A stretch of DNA of 64,000 bases. It comes from Straminergon stramineum. Its lineage: Eukaryota; Streptophyta; Bryopsida; Hypnales; Calliergonaceae. The stretch is taken from positions 1,118,501-1,182,500 of the forward strand of contig OY987273.1 of NCBI GenBank assembly GCA_963920665.1. Direction: 5' to 3'. The translations under genes and the position numbers were made by a program. The notes under the pieces are model-generated. The model was given only the letters and a program-made list of their open reading frames with translations. It had not been told where the DNA came from and ran no database searches. Positions 44,247 through 56,479 of this stretch are shown in pieces; the stretch's first letter is position 1, and each line of letters opens with the position of its first letter.

Positions 44247-45382
44247 TCATAATACAATCCGTATGTGTCCAGCACAAGTTCCCTTGTTTTGTATCCCATC
44301 CATGATAAGTGTCTTCATGAATGTGTTGATAAGATGTAGGTGTCCAATACTATAGTTGAATGGAATTGACATGCCCAGGATCTGGATTAGGTTTTCTAAG
44401 TGCCCAAGCAAGCCAAAATGGACAGAGATCACCATCAGTTGGATGCACTGCGACAAAGTAACTTGCATACACATCATGGCCAACTCGGAATGAAGGAGCT
44501 GGATGGTCACATCTATGACCAACAAAAGGTGCATCTTTCGCAAACTCCTCACGCGATGTGCCATCGTCAAGGAATTGACCTTCCACCTCATTGGTGATCA
44601 TGGTATGTGGCCAAAATCCATCTCGCAATGACTCACGCAACATAAGCGGTTCACCCAAAGCAATTCTAATACTTTCCCAATACTTTTTCACTACCTCATT
44701 CTTCTTCCAGAACTCTCCTAACAAGTCCTCATTATCCATTGCCCCCTAAAATGCAATGTACCCGTCTAAACCCTTTCAAACCTCATCAAAACAACGCATG
44801 AGTTGTGGAGCCAAAGGTGAAGGACTACCCTTTGGCACTCTTGGGTGCCTATCTATTGTCTCCTTCCTTTATCAACTAGTCATTGTTTGTACAAAGAATT
44901 TTGTACTACATCAAGGGCCATCGGTTTGTATCCTTATAAAATTTGAATTGTTGGGTTTGTGAATGGCCCTGTATAGAAGCATCACCCGTAAGCAAGTACC
45001 CATCCACAAATCGCTTGAAGTTAGGAACCTCCTCAATGAGATGAGGGATCACAGGTTGCATTTCGCAATCCATGAAGGACTTCATCAACCTGGGAATTGT
45101 AGGGTAGTCATTTGTCTTCAACTTTGTACTCCAACGACCAAAAAGAGCATCAATGTCCTCGTGAGAGTGTTTGACAATGAGGAAATTGATATATATCTCA
45201 TACAAAATGGCTTTGTATATAAGGAGAGAGCAAAATGCAAAAACCCAACGGTTCTTGTTGTTACAGAAAGCATTGTCAAGCTGAAGTGTCAACTTTGGAG
45301 GAAGAGGTTGAGGTTCAATGACCTCCTCCAGACAAGGGGGGAGGGATTCAATACACATCTCCAAGCCTTCCAATATAGCCTT
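44247..45382 (-). pseudogene. DDE transposase, 3' portion (split by gypsy insertion)
   Basis: Minus-strand coding continues here from the part at 51830-53370. It contains LPPKLTLQLDNAFCNNKNRW (Asp in QLDN), then HSHEDIDALFGRWS, then KSFMDCEMQPVIPHLIEEVP. After a frame change comes a second block (44739-44350) with VGHDVYASYFVAV and CPFWLAWALRKPNPDP, reminiscent of a BAH-like tail. The D...QLDN...H(S/T)HEDID series is also known to me from repetitive transposase-like genes of invertebrates. The domain assignment is inference. Stops near 44905 and 44740 indicate decay. Confidence 0.55.
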
Positions 45383-46088
45383 TGTCATACGCGAAGAGGA
45401 GCATAGTACCATTACAACACCAAAACGTCGTAAAATGACTCGAAATATTGTCCCAAGGGAGTCTAGACTGTTGTTGGAAGCCAAGATTATCCGTATTATT
45501 GACTTAAGCACTCTTTTCACTTCCTTTCTCTCTTCTGGATCTCTACCTTTCTAGAATCCAATCCAGATTCCCTCCTTTCTGAAATTTGGATCTGTCTCTT
45601 TTCACACACACACATTGGTTTTTGATTCCTCTGTTTTACCCTTAGAGGGTTCGCCTTTGATCTTGTAGAGGGGTAGGGACTCACCACTCGTATTCCTCAC
45701 ACTCTCTTCTCTCTCTAAACTACACAAAACACACATAGACCAAATGTTGTACTAGATCATATCAAGAAACATTCTCACAACTTCCCGGATGGCCAATCCG
45801 GAAGGCAGGTCATTTAGAGCCGTAACTAGTCTTCTCCACTACAACGACAGATCAACAACAACTAAAACCGATGGGGGATTGTTAGTCATTCACTAGATTG
45901 ATCCTAGGGTTTGGCAAACCTTCCGAAGAGTAGGATGGGGATTTTTCCACTAGTAGTTGCTTATCTTCGCACGGAACCCTCCTTGGTATTCTGGACTCGC
46001 ATCCACACCACTCCTTGTCGGATTTCCATTCTAGTGTTTTAAAGGCACTATGCATAAGACCGTATTCACAAGCCTAAACTACATCACA
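45383..46088 (-). repeat. 3' LTR of gypsy copy C
   Basis: About 706 bases. On the minus strand it begins TGTGATGTAGTTTAGGC after a purine-rich tract and ends GCGTATGACA. It is closely similar to the LTR at 48299-49008 and less so to that of element A, sharing with B several differences from A. Together they look like the two LTRs of one internally deleted element. Confidence 0.8.
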
Positions 46089-46477
46089 AATGTTCCCTTC
46101 CAAATCAGATCTAGTCACCTCAGATCAGGATTCCTCCTTTCCTCCTTTCTCTTACACTTCAATGCTCTCACAAACAAACACAGGAAAGTTGGATATACGA
46201 CAGATCAATTCTTGAATGTCCACTTGGTGGCTCAAATTAAAGAAAAGGTGACAAGATACCAACTATATCCACTAAGATGGAATGAGAGGGCAACAAGCCT
46301 GCCCTCCCTTAAAAACTCAAAAACCCAAAGCCAAAAAGGCCATCTAGAGATCCAGGTGACCAACCACAAACCTCCCAAGAAACCCAGAAAGTCAAATCCT
46401 ACAAAACTGGAACTTGGGCTCACACCTGGAAACCCAGATTAGATTCAAAATTCAAATCCTAACTAATTGAATCCTAA

Positions 46478-48275
46478 CTACTTCACCTTTCGTGCCTTCT
46501 TTTGACTGCTCCTACCTTGACTTGATGGTGCCCGGATGGATGCCCTCAAAGTTGCCTTCACCAAAGTTGTCTTCACTGTTGCTCGGGTCTAGATCTTCTA
46601 GATCTCTGGAGGAGAATTTTTTTCTTCCATTTCATCCTCCTCTTCTTCCTCTCTCGATTCGGTTTGGTACTCCTCTTTGTTAAATTTCTCAATGTGAGTG
46701 ATCTTCCTCTCATCCTTTTCTTCTCTTGGAGAAGTCTCATCCAACACTATGATTGTCCTCTCCTCCCTGGGTTGAGGTTGTTGCATATGCTTGAAACCTT
46801 CCGGATGGATTCAAGCCAGATTCTTCAGTCCTCCCATTTGGTCCACCAAATCACTTCGGATAAGTAGTATGGGTGTCTGAAGGTCTTCCTTCTCAGGAAG
46901 ACAAGTAGTTGGAATAGGTAGTGAGACGATAACTTTCAGTGGCGCTAACACCTATGCTACATTTGGTTGTTTTATCGGCTCTCAAACTATCTTCACACTC
47001 TCCTGGATGGTCTTCTCTAGTTGACTTGAGAAGGGCCCTATTGAATGCTGGAGAGTCTCCCTAAGAACTTCCGGCCTTGGCGGAAGCAGAAGTGATGAAG
47101 TTAGTTTCACCGGAGTTTCCATGTCGAAAGGAATTTCCAGAAAGTGAGCAAAATCCATCACTCGATTCGGATCAATACACCCTAAGAGCTGGTGCATTTC
47201 CTTCAACACTATCTCCATCCATGATGAAAAATCGACCAAGATCTTGACTACCTTGGATCCAGTCAAATGTCCTTCCTTGATTAGCCAATTTTGGACGAGG
47301 GAGGCTTTGATGATGAGCTCCGAGGGTCTATCCACCAGATTAGATAGGTTCTTGACAAGCTATAGAGCTTCCTTCTCTCTCTACTTTGATGCAGCTAGCT
47401 CTCCTTCTACCCAATTCAATCTAGATTGGAGGTCATTCTTCTCCTTCTTTAGATTCTTGATCCGCTCTTCCTTTTGTCTCAGCTCCTCTGGATTCGAAAG
47501 TCTCTTCACTACGTCTAGCACATCCTCTAGCTCGACCTTCAACTCTTTCTTGATTGCCGTGAGTAGGTCTGCCCAGTTTTCATGGTACTCTTGTGCCTGC
47601 AACACCCAATTAAATCTGGTCTTGAAGAATCTAGAAATTCCTTCTGTCTACTTCTCCAGAACCTTCTCCGAAATAAGGAGTTTCCCTCGTGAAGCCAGAT
47701 CGGTGGATTTCCTTCGTCTATGATCTATCAGTTGCTCCTCTTCTTCTAGCTCTTCTTCTTCTTCGAATGTCGGTTGCTTTGCCTCCACTTTGTCCGTGAG
47801 GCCATAATGCAAGATCGTGGTTCCAGTGTTGTACTCTACCATCTTTGCATTACTCAAAAGTTTTGCATAGAGATAGAGGTGGAACAAGTAAGGACCAATT
47901 GGGTTGGTTTTAGCCTTTCCTACATGGGCGGCAAGTTTGGAGACCATTGTTCCAATTACCTTCCCCTAGTGGACTTGTCTACCTTCCATTACGCTAAAAA
48001 TGGTGTTGGCCATCGTAACCGTTATCTGGGTAGGCTATTCCGGATACAAGATTGGAATAAAGAATTCTAAGACCTTTTTCTGCCTCCCATCTAGACAGTC
48101 ACTAATGGCATACCCCTCCTTAGCATAGGCCGCATTCCTAAACTTCCTGGTTGTGAACTTATTAGTTCAGGAGGCTAATCCAGATCCTTTCTTTGGGAAT
48201 CTGTATACATTCACCCAAACCTCATCCGTCCAGGTTCTGAGTCCCCCCTTTATTATCAACTCATATTTATTTGGA
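46478..48275 (-). pseudogene. Extra ORF of gypsy copy C, 5'-truncated
   Basis: This starts at about residue 68 of the ORF (NKYELI region) directly after the LTR at 48299-49008 and runs to TAG 46478-46480. It retains the GPYLFHLYLYAKLL segment, the acidic run, the coiled coil (LSNPEELRQKEERIKNLKK), the IDPNRVMDF block and the acidic/basic tail. Frame changes and stops are frequent. There is no gag, pol or primer-binding site between this fragment and the LTR to its right, so the element is internally deleted. Confidence 0.7.
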
Positions 48276-48298
48276 GCTCCTAAATCGAGCTCCTAAAT

Positions 48299-49008
48299 CT
48301 ATCGTACGTGTAGTGGAGCATAAGTACCATTACAACACCAATACGTCGTAAAATGACTCGAAATATTGTCCCAAGGGAGTTTAGACTATTGTTGCAAGCC
48401 AAGATTATCCGTACTACCAACTTAAGTTCTTTCTTCACCTCTTTTCTCTCTTCTCTAGATCACTACCTTTCCGGAATCCAATCCAGATCCACTCCTTTCC
48501 GAAATCCAGATCTGTCACTTCTCACACACACACCTGTTTTTGGTGCCTCTGTTTTACCCTCAAAGGGTCTGCCTTTGATCTTGTAGAGGGGTAGGGACTC
48601 ACCACTCATATTCCTCATACTCTCTTCTCTCTCTAAACTACACAAAATACACACAGACCAAATGTTGTACTAGATCATATCAAGAAACATTCTCACAACT
48701 TCCTGGATGGCCAATCCAGAAGGCAGGTCACTTAGAGCCGTAACTAGTCTTCTCCACTACAACGACAGATCAACAACAACTAAAACCGATGGGGGATTGT
48801 TAGTCATTCACTAGATTGATCCTAGGGTTTGGCAAACCTTCCAAGGAGGCTAGGGTGGGGATTTTTCCACTAGTAGTTGCTTATCTTCGCATGGAACCTT
48901 CCTTGGTATTCTGGACTCACATCCACACCACTCCTTGTTGGATTTCTGTTCTAGTGTTTTAAAGGCACTGCGCATAAGACCGTATTCACAAGCCTAAACT
49001 ACATCACA
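48299..49008 (-). repeat. Shared LTR between gypsy copies B and C
   Basis: About 710 bases, the same type as 12191-12901 and 45383-46088. It serves as the 3' LTR of the segment to its right (copy B) and in position as the 5' LTR of copy C. Its 3' end (ACGTACGAT) is mutated relative to the TATGACA of the other copies. Confidence 0.8.
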
Positions 49009-49401
49009 AATGTTCCCTCCCAAATCAAATCTAGTCACCTCAGATCAGGATTCCTCCTTTCCTCCTACTTTCTCTTATACTTCAACACTCTCACAAACAA
49101 ACACAAGAAAGTTGGATATACAACAGATCAATTCTTGAATGTCCACTTGGTGGCTCAGATTAAAGAAAGGATGACAAGATAACAACTATAAGCACTAGGA
49201 TGGAATGAGAGGGCAACAAACCTGCCCCTTGCTTAAAAACCCAAGACAACCAAAGCCAAAAAGCCACTCGGAAATCCAGGTGACCAATCATAGACTTCTT
49301 GAGAAACTCGGAAAGTCAGATCCTACAAACCTAGAACCCAGGCCTACGCTAGGAAACCCAGATTAGATTCAAAATTCAAATCCTAACTAATTGAATCCTA
49401 A

Positions 49402-51386
49402 CTACTTTGCCTTTCGCACCTTCTTCTAATTGCTCCCGCCTTGACTTGCTGGTGCTCGGATGAATGACCTTGGAGTCACTTTCGGAGTTGCCTTCACCAG
49501 AGTTGTCTTGAACACTGCTTGGGTCTAGATCTTTCGGATTTCCGAAGACGAGTCTTCCTTGTCCATGTCCTCCTCCTCTCTTCTTCTTCCGATCCAGTTT
49601 GGTACTCTTCTTCCTCAGATTTCTCAATCTGAATGACCTCCCTCTCGTCTTCTTCTCCTAGAGAGGTGTCATCTAAAACTATGGGTGTCCTCTCCTTCCT
49701 TGGTTGAGGCTGCAGCATATGCTCAAAGCTTTCTGCATGAGTCCTAGCTAGATTCATCAATCCTCCAATCCGATCCGCCTAGTCACTTTGGGTAAGCAAC
49801 CTGGGTATCCAAAGGGTCTCCTTCCTTGAAAGACGAATTGTCGGAATCGATGGCGAGATTGTAACTTCCGGTGGAGCTAACTCGTGTGATGCATCCGACT
49901 ACTTGGCTGGCTCTCGCGCTATCTTCACGCTCCCCCGGATGGTCTTCTCCAACTGAGTTGAGAAGGGCTAAGTTGAATGCCGAAGAGTCCCCTTAGGGAC
50001 TTCCGGTCTAGTCGGTAGTGGCATTGATGCTATCAACTTCATCGAAGTTTCCTTGTCAAAGTGGATTTCCGGAAAGTTGGAGAAATCCATGACACGGTTT
50101 GGATCAATCTGCCCCAGCAACTGGCGCATCTCCTTCAAAGTAGACTCCATTCTTGATGAGAAGTCTACTAGGATCCGGATCACCTTGGATCCGGTGAGAT
50201 GTCCTTCCTCTACTAGCCGGTTTTGGAAGAGAGCGGCCTTGACGATAAGATCCACAGGTCTATCCACCAGACCGGATAGATATTTGAACAACTGTAGAGC
50301 TTCCTTCTCCCTTTGCTTTGTTGTCCCTAGCTCCCATTGTGCCCAACTCAATCTGGCTTGAAGGTCTGTCTTCTCCTTCTTCAGACTTTCAATCTGCTTC
50401 TCCTTTCGTCCCAACTCTTCCAAATTTGGAAGTTTCTTCACGGCGTTGAGTATGTCCTTCGGCTCGACCTTTAACTCCTTGCTGATCCTCCTGCGAATAT
50501 CAACCAAGTTCTCAAGGTACTCTTGCACCTGCAAGACCCTGTTGAATCCGGTTTTGAAGAACCCAGAAATGTCTTCCTCCTTCGGAACCTTCTCTTGAGC
50601 AAGGAGTTTTCCTCGTGAAGCCGGATCAATGGATTTCCTCCACCTCCGATCTATAAGCTCCTCCTCCTCTTCCGGCTCTTCCTCTTCCTCAAATGCAGGC
50701 TACTCCGCCTCCACTTCTTTTTTGAGGCTGTAATGTAGTATGGTGGATCCGGGGTGTACTCTACCATTTCTACATCACTCAAGAGTTCTGCATGATGGTA
50801 GAGGTGGAACAGGTAAGGACCAATTGGCCTGGTCTTTGCCTTTCCTACATTGGCGGCAAGTTTGGAGACTACTACTCCAATGACTTTCCCCCAGTTGACC
50901 GGTCTACCCTCCATGGCACCAAAAGTGATATTGGCTATCGTAACCGTAACCCAGGTAGGCTTTTCTAGATACAAGATTGGAATCAGAAATTCTAGGACCT
51001 GCTTCTGCCTCGCATCTAGATAGTCGCTGATGGCATAACCCTCCCTGGAAGGGGCTGCATTCCTAAATTTTCCTACCGCGAACTTATCCGTGCGGGAGGC
51101 TAATCTAGATCCCTTCTTGGGGAATCCGTATACCTTGGCCCAAACCTCATCGGTCCAGGTTCCAAGTCGCCCCCTCACTATCAACTCATACTGATTCAAA
51201 GCTCCTACAATGAGCTCCTGAATCATCTAGACATTCTTCACGGTCCATGGCCTAAGGAATAGGCCAACACAGCCTATTATGCTCAGGTCATCTTCTAAGT
51301 GCAACCAATCACTCCGTTTGTCTAGAATGGTAGAACAGACCATCCATTTAGTAACTAAAGGCTTACAGCTACCTCCCTCTGCCATC
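49402..51386 (-). pseudogene. Extra ORF of gypsy copy B
   Basis: This is the full-length counterpart of the ORF at 9820-11810, from ATG 51384-51386 (MAEGGSCKPLVTK) to TAG 49402-49404. Conserved segments appear in the same order: IVRGRLGTWTDEVWAKVYGF, YAISDYLDARQKQVLEFLI, GPYLFHLYHHAELL, the acidic run, a long coiled coil (LGRKEKQIESLKKEKTDLQ at about 50380), RILVDFSSRME and MRQLLGQIDPNRVMDFSNF, then the acidic/basic C-terminus. A stop at about 51225, a frameshift near 50740 and others break it. Frame 49968-50534 is the longest intact stretch. The function is unknown. Confidence 0.75.
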
Positions 51387-51399
51387 GAGAAACAAAACT

Positions 51400-51829
51400 A
51401 AGTTCGGATCTGGTGGGGAATCACAGTTCTCAACTCCTAAAACGATTGCTAACTCACCAATCTTTCACTCAACTACACAAGTGCAAACAGCTGCGGAAGA
51501 AAGAGGGAAGAGAAATGGGAGTGGCGGGGGTTAAGTACCCGTCATCCTACTGACTGTTCCCAGTAAGCGACTATTTATCGTAACGGTTCCCTAGATTCCT
51601 AGACCGGAATTCTAGGACATAGGCTATCACTATCCACGTTTCCGGAATCTGGATGCATCTTGGATCTTTTTACAGAATACCTAGATCATCTTCTCAGCAT
51701 GAATGCAATGTTTAAGCTAAGCAGATTCTAATTCCATTTGCCTAGTGAAAATTTTGAAAAATTCCATACTATAATAGATCTATTGTATACTAACCCGATA
51801 GATTCCAAGTTTCCATCTCACCACAACCT
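51400..51829 (-). other. Post-integrase spacer of gypsy copy B, 5'-truncated
   Basis: This matches 9385-9815 of element A (GAAACTTGGAATCTATCGGG, TTTTTCAAAATTTTC, and a CACTCCCATTTCTC-type leader). Similarity to A stops at about 51829 where the split DDE transposase resumes, so gag, pol and the 5' LTR are missing from copy B. Confidence 0.65.
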
Positions 51830-53370
51830 TTGACAATGGATGAATCATATCATCCAAGACAAACATTTGGCATGACGAGAACTTTGGTTGGGACTCTAAA
51901 TCTCATAACAATTTTGCAATAGACCCCATGGTATGGTTGGAGTCTATTAGAAAGATGTCTAAGCCATAGTGTGCATATCGCACATCTCCATGACCATGAG
52001 CAATCATTCCTGTAACAATGATGGGCATCTTTATAAAAGAATCAATGGCCTTGCTCTTATGAAAGAAATGGGGAGAAGTCATCTTCGAGTGATCCATTTT
52101 GTCGTGGATTATGGTTAGCACCTTGTTAGGATACTTCTCAAACATCATGCGGTTTGCATAATATAGCTCCTTGTGTGCCTTTTGTCCTTGAAGATGGGCT
52201 TTCAATTTCTTAGTCCACACTTCTTAGGCACGCGAACGAGGAGTGCAAGTACTCCTCAACTACTTCAATCTATCACATTGTCCACAACGAGCAAAACTAT
52301 CACACTAAGCCTTTGGTGCATATTTTGGAAAAGAAGCATGTTGAATATTGCTTAGTTTGCTCGCCAAAATATGATGTAATTGAAATGTTGAATTGACATT
52401 GTTGATCTCAAGTAACTTGTCCCTCCATCAAAATGCTAATGGTAGAACCACGGATGGAACTTTCTCCCCAAACTAAAGGGTCCTTGACTTGTGTGGCATT
52501 TGGTCCGCACTGTTCTCCAGTAACAATTGAAGTATGGATGTTGCTTGTATTGTGTGTATCCGTGGCTTCTTCAAGCCAAGATTACTATGCTCCTCTGGTG
52601 GCATTTCATTTTTTTCCATCTCTTTGTATCTATAGAAGGTTGTTCTAGATATTCCATGAATAGTCGACCAAGTAATGGGGCAAACTTCATGACCAGCCAA
52701 GGTGATCATCTCCCTTCCACTAGAATCATAGTGGATTTGCTTGTGCACATCAAGTAGATGTGACTAACGCTAGTATACTCCACCATCAACATGAATGAGG
52801 GACTGAATGGCTTGAATCTACCGAAGGGGAAAGGGCTACAAGCAATTTTGGCAGCAATAAATCATCATAGAGACCTCCATAATTGACTACATGGAAAAGA
52901 GGACTTCTTTCTTGGGAAGGTTGTTAGGCTCTTTCCTCTCACGAGAGCTCTCATAGACACGACTTCAAGCCCGAACGCACCACCTAGATGCATTGATTGT
53001 GGTGTTATACATATACGTTTGGTCATGGTCATACAAATTGGCCCCGTACAAGTAGACCCTCAAAATGTGCCAAGATTGCATTGACCACATCCACGAAGAT
53101 GGAACCTCAGCCTCGTATAGGGACTCAACAATATGAATTGCAATGCGATCATCACCAAGCGTTTTCCCGTCCATGTCAACAATGAAATCAATAGCAATAC
53201 TATGGAAAATGCCTTTTGCCACCTCTACCCCATCTTCATTTGTAAGTGTGACGCATTTGGTGCCCTAAGAAGCATGAGGAAGTCCCTCGCAGGCTGCAAC
53301 ACCTATCGGCAAAGTTGGCACACGAACATCGAACTTGTCTGTAACAAGGTTGTCCATTATGCATAAAGAA
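51830..53370 (-). pseudogene. DDE transposase, 5' portion (split by gypsy insertion)
   Basis: Minus-strand reading, right to left. A degenerate first part (53222-52965, GKTLGDDRIAIHIVESLYEA) is followed by VCPITWSTIHGISRTTFYRY (52748-52473). After a C-x2-C site (FARCGQCDRLK, about 52290) comes NKVLTIIHDKMDHSKMTSPH (first Asp region), then VTGMIAHGHGDVRYAHYGLD and DSNHTMGSIAKLL (to 51903), and a tail to the gypsy junction. The continuation is at 45382-44247. The D-x-M-D-x2-K and HGHG words mark a DDE-like family distinct from MULE, hAT and CACTA. The family name is not certain. Confidence 0.55.
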
Positions 53371-53399
53371 AAATAGAATATAGATTCAAATCAAAAGGT

Positions 53400-54700
53400 A
53401 TCATCAAGACAAAGATATATTTATTTGATTTGCCATGAACATAAAACTAACAAACAAATATAAATGAAACAACATTAGCAAAGAACACTTCTCCAAAATA
53501 GAAGCCAATTATTGAAACATGATGATAAATTTTAAAAACTAAATTCAATCAAGAAGATATATTCATTGGACATTAAATAAAACTACAAAATTTATATCTA
53601 TGACAACATTAAGGAAACATATGATTTACAAACTATGTTAATGATAGAGCTCTAGTACTTTGTGGCCATCTTCAAAACAAAGATAAATTACAAATCAACA
53701 TTTTCTCTACAAATGAGAGCATCCTTGCTATAAGATCCACTACCCATTCAAATATCTCTACCTTCGACTTGAAGATAATTATAACCTTCTCAAATTATTA
53801 TTGGGTCATCCTAACAAACTTCACAAATACTTCAAAACATAAGCATTGCGAGTATAGATATTTCCTTATATAAGAATCTATCTTCGAGTCAAAAATAAAC
53901 CAAGAACGTAAAGACCTGAACATAGATGTCAAAGCATATTTTACTAGTTCCAATATTTGTACATTTTTCATGAATAACATATATGTATCTTCGTGTCGAA
54001 GATCCGCCTCATAAAAGAAGTCAACACATATCACTTTGAAGTCTCAATAACTTATAGAATTCCTTATAATCACTTTTCTCCTCGAATCACTAGTATATAA
54101 TAGCAAGAAGTTTCATTTTCAATAATATACAAAAAATATTCTGAAAATATTCTCAAACTATGATATTTGATCATAGAAAGACAATGTAGATGATGAAATT
54201 ATCATTGACTCGAAGACAACTCAAATTGTAATCGGAAACACCTTGACCATCATCTAGGAATAGAATAATTCATATGTTGGTATTATAAGATATCATTAAG
54301 TAACATTTATCATCGACTTGAAGATAAATAGGATGACTTCAATGGTTTCCTTCATTTTCAATCATATATTGGAAATTATTATAAAATTATTCTTAGACTA
54401 TGATATCTGATCATATAAATACAATCTAGACAAAGAAATCATCTTTGACTCAAAGATAATTCAAATTGGAAATGGAATCACCTTGATCGTCACCCAAGAA
54501 TAGAGTAATTCTTATTTCGGTATTACAAGATATCATTGAGTAACATCTATCTTCGACTCAAAGATAAATAGGATGACTTCAATGGATTTCGATTATCCTC
54601 GACCAAAGAATAAACTTCAAACTATCCTTGATATCTTCGACTCGAGGATAACCTATAGTTTATTCATTAGCTCAAGGATAATTGGGAGTGTCTTTGACAA
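53400..54700. repeat. AT-rich block rich in CTTCGACTCGAAGATAA-type words, with a 240-bp direct repeat
   Basis: At least eight variants of TCTTCGACTCRAAGATAA occur (near 53762, 53881, 54207, 54311, 54445, 54551, 54627). Two long copies with a constant 240-base offset align over 54115-54349 and 54355-54589, including ACTATGATATYTGATCATA at 54157 and 54397 and GGATGACTTCAATGG at 54331 and 54571. There is no coding. Confidence 0.7.
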
Positions 54701-54719
54701 TGAAGAGAGTATTCTTCCG

Positions 54720-55640
54720 TAATTTATGGCACGAAAATTGGGAACTCATAATCAAGCCAGGTACAACTAAGAAAGAAATGTAGTGATTGAAATGAGCAAT
54801 ACTTTCTAAATTGAATTCAAGATAGTGTTAATATAAGACAATTATTGATTCATGTGGAACATTATACAATGAAAGTATTATGATCAACGACGCATTTGAA
54901 ATATAAGAACTGAAACTGAGGCACACAGATAAAAACAATATAAAGTTACAAGAATCCAACCTCAAATGAAATTGTCTAGGCGCTACAAATGTAGAGACAA
55001 TGAACGGAGTACAAAGCACAAGTTCAATTTCGGCGACAAAGCAAAGCTCCAAAGAAGGGAAGGAGAAGAAACATGTGAAACTAGAATGAGGAAATGAGAC
55101 TCTCGCGAGGGGGAGACAAAGCACAAGCCATGGGACAATTTTAGCAGGAAAGGTAGCATAATTTGAATGATTCAGCTTTTTCGGAGCATTGGGGAGCTTA
55201 ACCTCCTCATTTAAGGGTAAACTAACATTTCCACATCCCATTTATAGCTTGCAACATTGGTGTATAGGTCAGGCATTCAATACTTGTAGTGGAATCTAAC
55301 TTTTAGCACATTATATATATATATATATGTAGTGAAAAAAAAATTTGCAGGCTATTTTGGTAGCTGTATTTTCTTGCAAATTGTTTAATCTTCTTAGAAG
55401 CACTAGCGGATTTGGCACTTGTCAAATCCCAAATTTTCTGCCTCAAGAGAAATTTGATCTATTTTTTCATATTTCTCATTTTTTAGATAGGTGGGATACT
55501 TTTTTAGATCCGTCACTAATTTCACACATCATGGGTCCAATCAGCATTTATCATTAAATTTGGCAACTTTCTTAGTACCTTTGGTAATTATAGCGTATTG
55601 GATGCATGGATTTAGGGATAGGATTTAGCTTCTCTTGAAA
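54720..55640. other. Intergenic sequence with an AT microsatellite
   Basis: The run TATATATATATATATATA is centred on 55319. A 137-codon minus-strand frame (54828-55241) has a hydrophobic composition but no recognisable signature. Confidence 0.4.
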
Positions 55641-55721
55641 AGGATTTTTAGTATTCAGATCTTGGGTTACAAAATTCAATTTTGAATTTTTAGTTTTGTC
55701 TACTTTGGCCATGTCCCTTAT

Positions 55722-56225
55722 TCTAAACACCTATAAAGGACCCAAAAACTAGAAATTCTTAATCCCAATGGTTAGAATCTTCTATATAAAAATTGTTATC
55801 CTTCATTTTCATTTTCATTTCAAATTTTTCAAAATTGAGAGGAAAAAGATGACTTCATATGTTTTTCCTTCCTTCATTGAGTACAAAAGAAAAATCTTCA
55901 CAACTTCTAATACATCAATTTTAAAAATTGAATGGTTCAATTTTATTGGAATACATGTCAACTTATAGAATTCCAAAAAAATAATCAATATTTGTTTTAA
56001 ATATATTTTTCGATGCCCAATTTGACATTGAAGTCGGAAAAGAACTTTTAACTTTTGTAGTACTTATGAAAATGACATGAAACACAACTTCACTTGTACA
56101 TTATGGTATTTTAGTAGTAGCATCCATTTTAAATATTTCATGCAAAAATTACAAATTATGAAGTCAATAGAGGCTACCCAAATTCTAAAAATGCCCAAAG
56201 TAGGCTCCTTGATCCTTTAGGGGCT
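55722..56225. repeat. Decayed relative of the TTAA-flanked element
   Basis: The left end ACACCTATAAAGGACC and the right end GATCCTTTAGGGGCTAA resemble the CCCCTAAAGGAC termini at 30.86-31.78 kb. Inner words such as TAATCCCAATGGT are shared. The flanking TTAA is not preserved. Confidence 0.4.
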
Positions 56226-56479
56226 AATTCTCCAGATTTTTCTTAAAGTTTAATTAAAGTATACTCCTTTAATTGCAATTTTGACATTCTAAAGCATGTT
56301 TATCACTTTGGAAAATTAGAGCGAAGTATATAAAGAATTGATGAGAAGATGTTCCACAAAATGGATTTAGAGAAACATTTGCCATAATTGTAGTAAAGGA
56401 AAAAATTAAATAATAATCGAATTTGTGCATTTTATAGCATAGAATTGTTGAAACTTCCCTATTGTCTATCACATGTTCA

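Noticed and set aside
47244..47723. 159-codon plus-strand Ser/Phe-rich protein
   Set aside because: It is antisense to the extra ORF of gypsy copy C; the analogous frame at 50053-50361 is antisense to copy B.
53400..54700. CRISPR-like array of regularly spaced palindromic repeats
   Set aside because: Spacing is irregular, the words are variable, and the context is a plant nuclear genome; explained by a dispersed motif and a 240-bp duplication.
54828..55241. 137-codon hydrophobic minus-strand protein
   Set aside because: No recognisable family, no paralogue in the window, and AT-rich surroundings in which frames of this length arise by chance.
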